Of a stretch of DNA of 64,000 bases, positions 44,592-52,644 are shown piece after piece. The position numbers and the translations under genes were made by a program. Source of the stretch: Kitasatospora terrestris (GTDB taxonomy: Bacteria > Actinomycetota > Actinomycetes > Streptomycetales > Streptomycetaceae); contig NZ_BAABIS010000001.1 of the NCBI RefSeq assembly GCF_039542905.1, forward strand, positions 1,302,001-1,366,000, written 5' to 3'. Below the pieces are notes generated by a model. That model searched no databases, was not told where the DNA came from, and was given only the letters and a program-made list of their open reading frames with translations. Positions within the stretch are counted from its first letter, which is position 1, and each line of letters opens with the position of its first letter.

Positions 44592-45350
44592 TCAGCGGTC
44601 GGCGGAGCGGACCGAGCGCAGCCCGAACCAGACGGTGAGCGCGGCCAGGCCGAGCGCGACCGCCGCGCCGGTCAGGGTGCCGCTGGAGGTGAGCCGCCCG
44701 TCGAACAGCTCGCGCACCCCGGTGACCACGTGGGTCAGCGGGTTGGCCCGGGAGAGCCCGGACAGCCAGCCGGGGGCGAGCGTCATCGGCAGCAGCACGC
44801 CGGAGAGCAGCAGCGTCGGCAGGGTGACCGCGTTGATCAGCTGCCCGAACACGTCCTCGGCGGGAATCCGCAGCGCCAGCCCGTACGACAGCGCCGACAT
44901 CGCCAGGCCGAGTACGCAGAGCAGCACGAACGAGAGCACCACGCCGGCGAGTGAGGCGCGCAGGCCGAGGCCGACGGCGCCGAGCACCAGCAGGCCGCCC
45001 TGGACGGCGTACACGACGGCGTCGCGCATCACCCGGCCGAGCAGCAGGCCGAGTTCGCCGGCGGCGGTGACCCGCATCCGGTCGAGGACGCCGGAGCGGA
45101 TCTCGGCGATCACGCCGAAGCCGACGAAGGCGGAGGCGAAGACGCTCTGCTGGACCAGCAGGCCGGGGACGAACACCCGCCACGGATTGCTGCCGAAGCC
45201 GGGCACGGCGGCGAGTTTGGCCAGCAGCGGGCCGAACAGCACCAGGTAGAGCAGCGGTTGGATGAGGCTCATGACCACCCAGGCGGGGTTGCGCAGGGTG
45301 AACCGCAGCGAGCGGCGGAAGATGATGAGGCTGGTGCGGAGGGTGTTCAC
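44592..45350 (-). CDS. ABC-2 type transporter permease, DrrB-like
   Basis: 252 residues with six predicted transmembrane helices and the ABC-2 signature region AMSALSYGLALRIPAEDVFG and LPTLLLSGVLLPMTLAPGWL, followed by the SRANPLTHVV motif of drug-export permeases. It starts in a GTGA overlap with the ATPase gene. The pair probably exports the peptide product or gives self-resistance. Confidence 0.92.
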   Translation of the reverse strand: MNTLRTSLIIFRRSLRFTLRNPAWVVMSLIQPLLYLVLFGPLLAKLAAVPGFGSNPWRVFVPGLLVQQSVFASAFVGFGVIAEIRSGVLDRMRVTAAGELGLLLGRVMRDAVVYAVQGGLLVLGAVGLGLRASLAGVVLSFVLLCVLGLAMSALSYGLALRIPAEDVFGQLINAVTLPTLLLSGVLLPMTLAPGWLSGLSRANPLTHVVTGVRELFDGRLTSSGTLTGAAVALGLAALTVWFGLRSVRSADR

Positions 45351-46333
45351 CGGGCCACCGCCGGAGCGGAGACGGGGGCGGCGGCGGTGGCGGGGCGGTC
45401 CTCGCGCAGCGAGCGGCCGGTGAGCCGGAGGAAGGCGTCCTCCAGGCTGGGCCGCTTGACCTCCACCGAGCTGAGCGCGACTCCGGCCGCGTCCAGGGCC
45501 TTGAGCAGTTCGGGCAGTCGGCGCTGGGCGTCGGCACAGTGCAGGTGGACGCGTTCGGCGGTCACGTCCGGCCGGCAGTCGGGCAGGACCCGGGCCGCGG
45601 CGGCGGCGCAGTCGCCGACCTGCTGGGTCTCCAGGATGATCACGTCGCCGCCGATCTGGTCCTTCAGTGCCTTGGCGGTGTCGGCGGCGACGATCTTCCC
45701 GCCGTCGATGACCAGGATCCGGTCGCAGAGCCCGTCGGCCTCCTCCAGGTAGTGCGTGGTCAGGAAGACGGTGAGGTTCTGCTCGGCGCGCAGGGCCCGC
45801 AGGTGCTCCCACAGGTTGGCGCGGGACTGCGGGTCGAGTCCGGCGGTCGGCTCGTCGAGGAAGAGCACCTTCGGCCGGTGCACCAGGCCGAGGGCCAGGT
45901 CGAGGCGGCGGCGCTGGCCGCCGGAGAGCCGCCCGCACGGGCGGTCCAGCAGCTCGGTCAGTTCGAAGCGCTCGGCGCTCTCGGCGGCCCGCTCGGCGGC
46001 CTGCGCCGCCGTCATGCCCTGCAGCCTTGCCTGGGTGCGCAGTTCGTCGCCCGCGCGGTGGTCGCCGCCGGATCCGCTCTGCCCCACGTAGCCGATCTGC
46101 CGGCGCACCTCCGCCCGCTGGCGCACCACGTCCAGCCCGGCGACGGTGGCGGTGCCGGAGGTGGGGCGCAGCAGGGTGCACAGCATCCGCACGGTGGTGG
46201 TCTTGCCGGCCCCGTTGGGGCCGAGGAAGCCGACGGCCTCGCCCTCGGCGACCGACAGGTCGACGCCGGCGACGGCCTCCATGGGGCCCGAGCGGGTGCG
46301 GAAGCTTCGGGTCAGTCCCTGGGCTTGGATCAC
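45347..46333 (-). CDS. ABC transporter ATP-binding protein, DrrA-like
   Basis: 328 residues from GTG 46333, with a GGAGCC site; the frame upstream is not coding. Walker A GPNGAGKTTTV at about residue 38, Q-loop in IGYVGQSGSGG, signature LSGGQRRRLDLAL, Walker B VLFLDEPTAGLD and H-loop LTTHYLEEAD. The C-terminal extension is typical of DrrA. First gene of the reverse arm, divergent from the precursor gene at 46697. Confidence 0.93.
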   Translation of the reverse strand: MIQAQGLTRSFRTRSGPMEAVAGVDLSVAEGEAVGFLGPNGAGKTTTVRMLCTLLRPTSGTATVAGLDVVRQRAEVRRQIGYVGQSGSGGDHRAGDELRTQARLQGMTAAQAAERAAESAERFELTELLDRPCGRLSGGQRRRLDLALGLVHRPKVLFLDEPTAGLDPQSRANLWEHLRALRAEQNLTVFLTTHYLEEADGLCDRILVIDGGKIVAADTAKALKDQIGGDVIILETQQVGDCAAAAARVLPDCRPDVTAERVHLHCADAQRRLPELLKALDAAGVALSSVEVKRPSLEDAFLRLTGRSLREDRPATAAAPVSAPAVAR

Positions 46334-46696
46334 GATGGCTCCGATTCTGAGCGGGGTGCCCGGCCGGATCGGCGGAAGGAGGGCCGCGGCCGCAGGTGCG
46401 CCGCCAGGCCGATCACCGACTCTGCGAGCTCGGCACCGATGCCGTCCAGAGCGGACGGGGACCCGGAGAGGTCGTTGGCAGCAAACTGCAAGCGGGAAAT
46501 GACCGGTTTGCTCCGTTCCGGTTGCCGACGGCGCCCCCACGAACCGTCAAATCCGGTTCCTGATCGCGTCAAAACCCGTCATAGGACGGCAACTTGATGC
46601 CGCGCCATCCGCTTGCCGGTTCGATCTCCCGGGCCGGAAGCTGATTGCCGTTGCGAGGACGATCGGCGTCCTCGAACGAACCGAGAGGAAATCGCC
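46334..46696. promoter_or_regulatory. divergent control region of the RiPP cluster
   Basis: 363 bases between the two arms. It contains two direct repeats, CGTCAAATCC (46545-46554) and CGTCAAAACC (46567-46576), starting 22 bases apart, that is two helical turns, then CCGTC-ATAG-GACGG (46576-46589). Repeats at multiples of 11 bases are how SARP and related activators bind, and reversed the repeats give TTGACG boxes resembling -35 elements. No unambiguous promoter could be named. Confidence 0.55.
46654..46674 (+). promoter_or_regulatory. hairpin in the precursor leader region
   Basis: CGAGGACG-ATCGG-CGTCCTCG is a perfect 8-base stem ending 22 bases before the precursor ATG. It could be an operator or a 5' UTR stem stabilising the precursor mRNA. 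Confidence 0.45.
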
Positions 46697-46888
46697 ATGA
46701 GCATCGACTTCGGCGCCTTCGACGTCACCGAGCTCGAGGTCCTGGAGGCCGGCGACGGCGTCGCGCTGCCCGACATGGGCGCGTCCATCGTCATCATCTA
46801 CCCGACCGTCACCCCCGACGGCGAGGAGGTCCTCGGCGAGGCCGACCTGAACGGCATCTCCGGCTCGCTGTCCACCTCCTGCTGCTGA
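46697..46888 (+). CDS. thiopeptide-like RiPP precursor peptide
   Basis: 63 residues with a GAGAGGAAA site. The N-terminal part, MSIDFGAFDVTELEVLEAGD, is an acidic leader; GVALPDMGAS ends it in a form close to known thiopeptide leaders, whose cores begin at the Ser after GA. Here Ser30 is followed by a hydrophobic stretch (IVIIYPTVTPDG), an acidic stretch (EEVLGEADLNG), then ISGSLSTSCC at the C-terminus. Only four of the five non-leader Ser, one Thr and both Cys are in the last nine residues. It is the only good precursor candidate, placed exactly at the divergent promoter. Which part is core is not resolved by sequence alone. Confidence 0.85.
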   Translation: MSIDFGAFDVTELEVLEAGDGVALPDMGASIVIIYPTVTPDGEEVLGEADLNGISGSLSTSCC

Positions 46889-46917
46889 CCTGGCCCCAGC
46901 AGCTGAGGCGCTGACGA

Positions 46918-46952
46918 TCCGCCAGGCGGAAAAGGTTCCGCACGTTCCGCAC
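46918..46952 (+). repeat. small hairpin and tandem 9-mer after the precursor gene
   Basis: TCCGC-CAG-GCGGA (46918-46930) forms a short hairpin followed by AAAAGG, then GTTCCGCAC occurs twice in tandem (46935-46952). The location between precursor and first enzyme gene suits partial attenuation, giving more precursor than enzyme transcript; the tandem repeat has no known role. Confidence 0.4.
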
Positions 46953-47058
46953 TGAGGACGGACGGGGACGGCGCCACCGAACAGCCCATCGGCCACCTGC
47001 GAACGACCGCGCGGTCTCAGCCGCACCGGTCGCCTCGCGTACCTCCGGGAGACACGCC

Positions 47059-48114
47059 ATGGACACCATCGGCCCGGGCACGGCCGTACGTATCACCGAC
47101 CATTCGGCGCAGCCGCGGGACCTGCTGCGCGCCCTGGACACGCCATTGAGGCAGCTCAGGGACGCGCAGCAGCTTCCCGTGGTGCACCTGCGCCGCGGCT
47201 GGCTGCACGGCTCGCACCTGCGGGTTTTGGTCCGCTCCTACCCGCACCGGCCGCCGGTGCTGGAGGAGTTCACCGAGCAGGCCGGCCGGGCCGCCGCCGC
47301 GCTCACCGCGCAGCCGCCCACCGAGAGCGACTACCTGCGCCGCGCCGAGCAGCTCGGCCGCTGGGAGAACCGCCGCGAGGACCCGCTGCCGCTGCACCCG
47401 CACGGCCACGTCGAGTCCGGACCCGACGAGGACGCGGCCCGCTTCTCCGCCCCGCTGCTGCTCACCCGCGACCTGATGGCCGACGCCTACCTGGACTCCG
47501 TCCTGGACACCGCCGCGCTGCCCGACGAGGACCTGCTGCCGCAGCTCGCCCGGATCCTCGCCCTGGTCGCCCGCTCCCACCCGCAGGGCTACCCCGTGGG
47601 CACCCTGGCCCTGCGCTCCCACGTCGAGGGCGTCTGCTCCGCCACCGGGAACCACACCGACCTGCGCGCGATCTACGCCCGGCGGTACCGGCAGGACGCG
47701 GAACGCTTCACCGAGGCGCTCACCCGGCCCGTCGACAGCGCGCTGCTGGCCGGCTGGGAGAAGGCGCTGACCCGGATCTGGGGCACCGCCGAGGCGGCGT
47801 GCGCGCACGGCACCCTCAACGAGGACGCCATCCACCAGGCCGTCGGCCCGATGGAGTACCCGCTGGGCAGGCCGGTGCGCAGCGAGTTCATCGCCGCGTA
47901 CCTGGAGAACCGGCAGGCGGCCGAGCAGAACTACCGGCAGAACGCGTACCGGCTGCTGCTCAACACCCTCTACCCGACGCTGACCTGCTTCGGCATCACC
48001 CCCATGCAGCGCTACTACCTCTGCTACGGGATCGCCGAGGCGGCGGACGAGCTCACCGGAGCCACGTCGGTGGAACGGATGCGGGCCCGGCGCAGCCAGC
48101 TCGCCGCGTCCTGA
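47059..48114 (+). CDS. pyridine-synthase-like protein (thiopeptide [4+2] cyclase, TbtD type)
   Basis: 351 residues with a CGGGAGA site. WLHGSHLRVLVRSYPH relates it to the LanB C-domain fold (compare RGPHLRLRIADL in the gene at 56185). LRSHVEGVCSATGNHTDLR followed by IYARRYRQDAERFTEAL, and a C-terminal YRLLLNTLYPTLTCFGITPM and RYYLCYGIAEAADELTG, resemble thiopeptide pyridine synthases, which join two dehydroalanines and expel the leader. The assignment rests on size, position between precursor and LanB, and fold similarity; a second SpaB_C-like elimination enzyme is the alternative. Confidence 0.65.
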   Translation: MDTIGPGTAVRITDHSAQPRDLLRALDTPLRQLRDAQQLPVVHLRRGWLHGSHLRVLVRSYPHRPPVLEEFTEQAGRAAAALTAQPPTESDYLRRAEQLGRWENRREDPLPLHPHGHVESGPDEDAARFSAPLLLTRDLMADAYLDSVLDTAALPDEDLLPQLARILALVARSHPQGYPVGTLALRSHVEGVCSATGNHTDLRAIYARRYRQDAERFTEALTRPVDSALLAGWEKALTRIWGTAEAACAHGTLNEDAIHQAVGPMEYPLGRPVRSEFIAAYLENRQAAEQNYRQNAYRLLLNTLYPTLTCFGITPMQRYYLCYGIAEAADELTGATSVERMRARRSQLAAS

Positions 48115-48255
48115 CCCTCGCCCCCTGCCGACGGCCGCCGGCCCCGCTTCGCCGCCGTGCCCGCCCGCGCTCCGGTGCGGCCCGTCCCGGGCCCCGGACC
48201 CGCGGTGGGCGCCGCGCGCCGTCGCCAAGTCGCGCCGTCCCAAGCCGCGTTCCCG

Positions 48256-48387
48256 CGCGCATCCGCGTTGCAGCGCGCCCCCGTGCTCCGTGGCGCCCCC
48301 GTGCTCCGTGGCGCACCCGCGTTCCGTAGCGCGCACCAGCGCTCCATAAGCGCACCCCGCTTTCCGTCGCGCAGCCGCGTTCCGCTC
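48256..48387. repeat. imperfect tandem repeats between two RiPP genes
   Basis: About seven copies of an 18-21 base unit, roughly GCGCCCCCGTGCTCCGTG, with drifting bases. The two central copies (48275-48292 and 48293-48310) are nearly identical. The array fills the 292-base gap between the pyridine-synthase-like and LanB genes. Frames through it give only Arg/Ala/Pro repeats, so it is probably not coding. It may form RNA structure or be a minisatellite. Confidence 0.7.
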
Positions 48388-48406
48388 CCAGAGAGGCCGC
48401 TCCCCG

Positions 48407-50992
48407 GTGCCCACCTTCGCCGTTCCCTCCCCCGCCGAACCCGCCGCGCCGCCTCACCCGTCCGCGTCCGCCGGCGGCTGGGTGCTGGCCGACAGCGTGA
48501 TGCTGCGGATCAACCCCACCCCCGGGCGGCGGCTCGCCGCGCCCGAGCTGCGCACCGCGCTGAGCGCGCTCGCCGAGTCCGAGCAGCGCTGCGCCCGGCT
48601 CGCCGATCCGGCCTGCGACAGCCTGTACAAGGCGATCGCGCACGCCGAGGGCGCCGACCGGCACCGGCTGCTGCACCTGCGCCGCGCCGTCCACAACGAC
48701 CGCGATCCCGGCCCGGGGCCGTGGCCCGAGCCGCTGCCCGAACCGGTCACCGCCTGGCTGGACGCCGACGACCGCCGGCGGCTCGCCCGGACCGCCGTCC
48801 GGACCGGGCACGCCGCGTTCCTCGCCCACGAGCGCGTTGCCTTCGCGGACGTGCTCGGCAGCGAGCCGTTCCAGCTCTCGCTGGCGCTGAACTCCCCGCA
48901 GGTCCTGGACGCGGTGCAGCGCTACCGCAAGGCCGCCGGGCGCGCCTCGGCCCGCGACCGCAAGTCCGAGCGCGGACTGGTCCAGCACTGGACGCGCGCG
49001 GTGGTCCGGGTCAGCCCGCTCGCCCGGCTGACCGCCGTCGCCTTCGCCGAATGGGCGGACGACGGCACCCCGCTCGACCAGGTGCGCTTCGCCCGGCGGG
49101 ACGCCCGCAGCGTGCTCGGGCTCGACCAGCCGCAGCTGTCCGGCCTGGTCAACGGCATCCTCCAGGCCCCGGAGCACACCAGCCCGACCGTGCTCGCCCG
49201 CAACCCGATGCTGCGCGTCGAGGGCGACCGGATCCGCTTCCACCACCACAGCGACGGCCAGGGCCGGATGCTCGCCGCCGAGCTCAACCGCGAGCTGACG
49301 GTGCTGCTCCGGCTCACTGAGATGGGCCCGCTGACCCCGCCGGAGCTCGCCGCGGCCACCGCCGACCGCCTCGGTGTCCCCGTCGAGGCCGCCGGCACGC
49401 TGATCACCGCCGCCGTCCGGGCGCAGATCCTCATCCCCGCTCCGCTGCTGGACGAGCAGAGCACCACGCTGCTCGCCGACGCCACCGCCGCGCTCGCCAC
49501 CGGCCACGGCCGGGCCGCCGAACTCCTCGACGGCATCGGCGCCGAGCTCACCCGCGCCGCCCGGGCCGCCGTGCCCGAACGGGTCGCCGCGCTCAGCCGG
49601 ATCGAACGCGCCGGCCGCGAACTCAACACCCTCAGCGCCGTGCCGGTGCGGCTGCGGGTCAACGAGGATCACCTGCTGCCGCCCACCCCGGTCAGCCCCG
49701 GCGGCCACGCCACGGCGCTCGGCGAACTGCCCGCCGTCGGCCGGTTCCTGCACCTCTTCGACCGCCACCACGACGTACGCGCCCTGCTGGTCCGGGCCTT
49801 CACCGACCGCTTCGGCACCGGCGGTCAGGCCCCGCTGCTCGACCACGCCCCCGAGCTGGTCGCCGAGGTCCGGGCCCGGCAGCAGCGGGTGGAGACCGAC
49901 CCGGCCGCCGCCGAGGGCGTCCTGGCACAGCTCCACCGCGCCCGTACCCGCGCCGAGGGCGCCCTCACCGAGCTGCTGGAGCGCTCCCGAGCCGACGGCC
50001 TGGCCGAGGCCCGGCTGACCGCCGCCGAACTGGCCGCCCTCGCCGACGGCCTGCCCGAGGAGTGCGCCGGGGACAGCCCCTCGTACGGCCTGCTGGTCCA
50101 GCCCGCCGGCGCGGACCGGTTGGTGGTCAACGCCTGCTACCCCGGGTCCGGGCAGCTCACCACCCGCTTCCTGGACACCGCCGACCAGGACGGCGTCTTC
50201 CGCGACCGGCTGCGCGAGCGGCTCCACCGGCTGCACTCCGGACGCGGCGAACAGCCCGTCGAGGACCACGGCCTGCACGGCAGCAACCTCAACCACCGCC
50301 TGCCGCTGCTGGAACGCCGCCTCACCCCGCAGGACTGGGTCCGCGCCCGGCTGGTCCACGACCCCGCCACCGACCGGCTCGTCCTGCTGGACGGCGACGG
50401 GCAGCCGATCCGGGTGCTCTCGCTCGGCATGAAGTGGATCGACGCCCAGCCCGCCCCGCTGCTGGTCGCCGCCTGGCTGCACGGGCCCAGCCTGGTCGCC
50501 TTCGACCCGGTCGAGCGCGCCCACCGCACCGCCGCCCGCCCGCTCGGCGACACCGCCCCGACCGTGCGGTACCCCCGGCTGGTGGCCGGCGACTGCATCC
50601 TGCAGCGCCGCCGCTGGTACCCCGGCGAGGACCTGCCCGCGCCCACCGCCCCGGTCGACGAGGTCGCCGACCTGCTCGCCCTCACCGCCTGGCGCGCCCG
50701 GCACGAGGTGCCCGAGCAGATCGTCGTCAAGACCCCGCTGTGGCGGCTGCCCGGAATGGCCCGTCCCGGCGAGGAGTCCGCCGCGCCGAGGATCGAGCAG
50801 ATCATCGCCGCCCGCCGCCGCGAGAAGCCTCAGTACCTCGACCTCGCCAGCGCCCTGATGGTCCGGGTGCTGCCCCGGCTGATGGAGCGCCGCCACCGCG
50901 GCTACTTCGAGGAGGCGCTGCCCGAGGTCCGCAACGGCGCGAACGCCTTCGAGTGGGCGGTCGAGGTCGACCGGGAGGCCACCGACCGATGA
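48407..50992 (+). CDS. LanB-type dehydratase, glutamylation domain (TbtB-like)
   Basis: 861 residues from GTG 48407. It is a full Lant_dehydr_N protein: VLADSVMLRINPTPG near the start, HWTRAVVRVSPLARLTAVAF (the conserved RxSP), LARNPMLRVEGDRIRF, DVRALLVRAFTDRFGTGG and IVVKTPLWRLPGMARP. In thiopeptides and class I lanthipeptides this enzyme transfers Glu from glutamyl-tRNA to Ser/Thr of the precursor. The separate elimination domain is the gene at 56185, the split arrangement of thiopeptide clusters. It ends in an ATGA overlap with the leader-binding protein gene. Confidence 0.9.
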   Translation: MPTFAVPSPAEPAAPPHPSASAGGWVLADSVMLRINPTPGRRLAAPELRTALSALAESEQRCARLADPACDSLYKAIAHAEGADRHRLLHLRRAVHNDRDPGPGPWPEPLPEPVTAWLDADDRRRLARTAVRTGHAAFLAHERVAFADVLGSEPFQLSLALNSPQVLDAVQRYRKAAGRASARDRKSERGLVQHWTRAVVRVSPLARLTAVAFAEWADDGTPLDQVRFARRDARSVLGLDQPQLSGLVNGILQAPEHTSPTVLARNPMLRVEGDRIRFHHHSDGQGRMLAAELNRELTVLLRLTEMGPLTPPELAAATADRLGVPVEAAGTLITAAVRAQILIPAPLLDEQSTTLLADATAALATGHGRAAELLDGIGAELTRAARAAVPERVAALSRIERAGRELNTLSAVPVRLRVNEDHLLPPTPVSPGGHATALGELPAVGRFLHLFDRHHDVRALLVRAFTDRFGTGGQAPLLDHAPELVAEVRARQQRVETDPAAAEGVLAQLHRARTRAEGALTELLERSRADGLAEARLTAAELAALADGLPEECAGDSPSYGLLVQPAGADRLVVNACYPGSGQLTTRFLDTADQDGVFRDRLRERLHRLHSGRGEQPVEDHGLHGSNLNHRLPLLERRLTPQDWVRARLVHDPATDRLVLLDGDGQPIRVLSLGMKWIDAQPAPLLVAAWLHGPSLVAFDPVERAHRTAARPLGDTAPTVRYPRLVAGDCILQRRRWYPGEDLPAPTAPVDEVADLLALTAWRARHEVPEQIVVKTPLWRLPGMARPGEESAAPRIEQIIAARRREKPQYLDLASALMVRVLPRLMERRHRGYFEEALPEVRNGANAFEWAVEVDREATDR

Positions 50993-52644
50993 GAGTCAAG
51001 CTGCGGCCCGACACCCACTACGCGCCCGTCCCGCAGGGCCTGTACGTCGCCCGGGGCGGCCGCGAGTTCGTCCTCGCCGGCCCGCCCGCCCTGTACGAGC
51101 TGGTCGACGGCCTGCTCGGCCCGCTCACCGAGGGCGCCGACCTCGACCAGCTGACCGCCGCCACCGGCGACCCGGCCGCCCGGCCCGTCCTCGCCCACGT
51201 GCTGGGCCGGCTGCTCCACCAGGACGTCCTGCTCGACCTCGACGCCCTCACCGTGCCCGCGCCCGACCCGCAGACCGCCGCCGAGTACGCCGACGTCCTC
51301 GCCCACCTGGAGACCCGCAGCGTCGACCCCTACCGGGACTTCGCCGTGCTGCGCGCCACCACCGTCATCGTCCTCGGCACCGGCCCGGCCGCGCGCACCG
51401 CCGTCCGCACCCTGTGCGCCGCCGGTGTCACCGACCTGCCCGCGCAGGACGCCGACGGACCAGCCCTCACCCTGCGCTCCGCCGCCGACTGGGCGGTCAC
51501 CGTCCACACCGAGGACCGCTACGCCCTGCTCGGCGACGGCAGCGAACCCGCCGCCCTGACCGGGCGGATCGCCGCCTGGCTGGACGCCCGGCCGCACGAG
51601 GCCGCGCCCACCCCGCTCAGCGCGACCCTCGCCGGGTCGCTGGCCGCCCACACCGCCCTGGACCGCCTGCTCGGCGGCCCTGGCCGCCCCGGCCCGCTGC
51701 TGATCCACGGCCCGCACCTGACGACCAGCCAACTCCCGCCCCCGCCCGCGCGGACGGGCCCCGAGTGGACCGTCCTGGCCGAACCGCCCCGTAGCGCCGA
51801 GCCCTCCGACGTCGACGACACCGCCGACGCCCCCGAACGTCCCGGCACCGCCGAGCGTCCCGACACCGCCGTCCCGGACGCCGCCGCCATCCTCGGGACA
51901 CTCGCTCCGCTCACCGCTCCCTGGACCGGGCTCGTCGTCCCCGGTGACGACGGCCCGCTGCCGCAGCTGCCCGTCTCCCTCGCCACCGTCCGCCCGCTCG
52001 GCGGCAACCTGCTCGCTGCCTGGGGCCGCACCCGCGCCGCCGCCGTCCTGGGCGCCGTCCTGCACGCCCTGCGCGCCCTCGCCGACCGCGACTGCCCGCC
52101 CGGGACTCAGCACCCCACGTACTCCGTCCCCGCCGCCGGCAGCAGCCCGACCCGCTTCCTGCTGGACGGCGCGCTGCGCCTCCTGCTGCCGGCCCTCGCC
52201 GCGCCCGCATCGGTCGCCTGGGAGGAGCTGGACAGCGCCCGGCAGCGCTCGATGTGGAGCGTGCTGGACGAGTGGTTCCACCGCGACACCACCCTGACGG
52301 TCCGCCGGCTCGACGGCACCGACTGGCAGCTCGCCGAGGTCACCGACACCACCGGGGAGCTGCGCGCCGCCGCCTGGGGGGACAACCGCTCCGCCGCACT
52401 GGAGGCCGCCCTGACCGCCGCCGTCGCCCAGGCCCAGGCCGACCCGGAGACCCGCGCCCGGCTCGCCGCCGCCGGACCGGCCACCCCTGCCGAGGAGCTC
52501 ACCGGCGCCCAGGCCGAGGCCGCACTCATGCAGCTCACCGCCCGGCTCGCCGCGCACGGCCACACACTGCGCGCCGTGGTCCGCACCCACGACCCGGTGC
52601 TCGGCCCGCTGCCCACCACCGCCGGACGGGTGTGGTGCGCATGA
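50989..52644 (+). CDS. ocin-ThiF-like leader-peptide-binding protein (TbtF-like)
   Basis: 551 residues from ATG 50989. Start KLRPDTHYAPVPQGLYVARG, then an early winged-helix-like stretch expected to be the RiPP recognition element; TVIVLGTGPAARTAV (about 122-136) is the remnant ThiF nucleotide-binding loop. Overlaps on both sides (ATGA) couple it to LanB and YcaO. It should bind the acidic leader of the precursor at 46697 and deliver it to the YcaO enzyme. A related copy is at 37772. Confidence 0.85.
   Translation: MRVKLRPDTHYAPVPQGLYVARGGREFVLAGPPALYELVDGLLGPLTEGADLDQLTAATGDPAARPVLAHVLGRLLHQDVLLDLDALTVPAPDPQTAAEYADVLAHLETRSVDPYRDFAVLRATTVIVLGTGPAARTAVRTLCAAGVTDLPAQDADGPALTLRSAADWAVTVHTEDRYALLGDGSEPAALTGRIAAWLDARPHEAAPTPLSATLAGSLAAHTALDRLLGGPGRPGPLLIHGPHLTTSQLPPPPARTGPEWTVLAEPPRSAEPSDVDDTADAPERPGTAERPDTAVPDAAAILGTLAPLTAPWTGLVVPGDDGPLPQLPVSLATVRPLGGNLLAAWGRTRAAAVLGAVLHALRALADRDCPPGTQHPTYSVPAAGSSPTRFLLDGALRLLLPALAAPASVAWEELDSARQRSMWSVLDEWFHRDTTLTVRRLDGTDWQLAEVTDTTGELRAAAWGDNRSAALEAALTAAVAQAQADPETRARLAAAGPATPAEELTGAQAEAALMQLTARLAAHGHTLRAVVRTHDPVLGPLPTTAGRVWCA

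Noticed and set aside
43261..45537. N-terminal extension of the M16 frame to a 1263-residue protein
   Set aside because: The extra part is Arg/Pro-rich and overlaps the M16 zinc peptidase and permease genes in another frame of the same strand. The true start is GTG 43260, overlapping the upstream stop.
46611..46640. tRNA-like T-arm sequence GGTTCGATCTCCCGGGCC
   Set aside because: No acceptor stem, anticodon arm or CCA-proximal pairing could be built around it.
46889..47058. possible second precursor gene after the first
   Set aside because: No frame with a start, leader-like sequence and Ser/Cys-rich end; only a small hairpin and a 9-base tandem repeat.
48256..48387. CRISPR-like array
   Set aside because: Units are contiguous 18-21 base imperfect repeats without spacers and no cas genes are present.
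48053..50896. 947-residue reverse frame opposite the LanB gene
   Set aside because: It is Gly/Gln/Val/Arg-rich and antisense to a gene with clear LanB motifs and perfect operon overlaps; a shadow frame caused by high GC.
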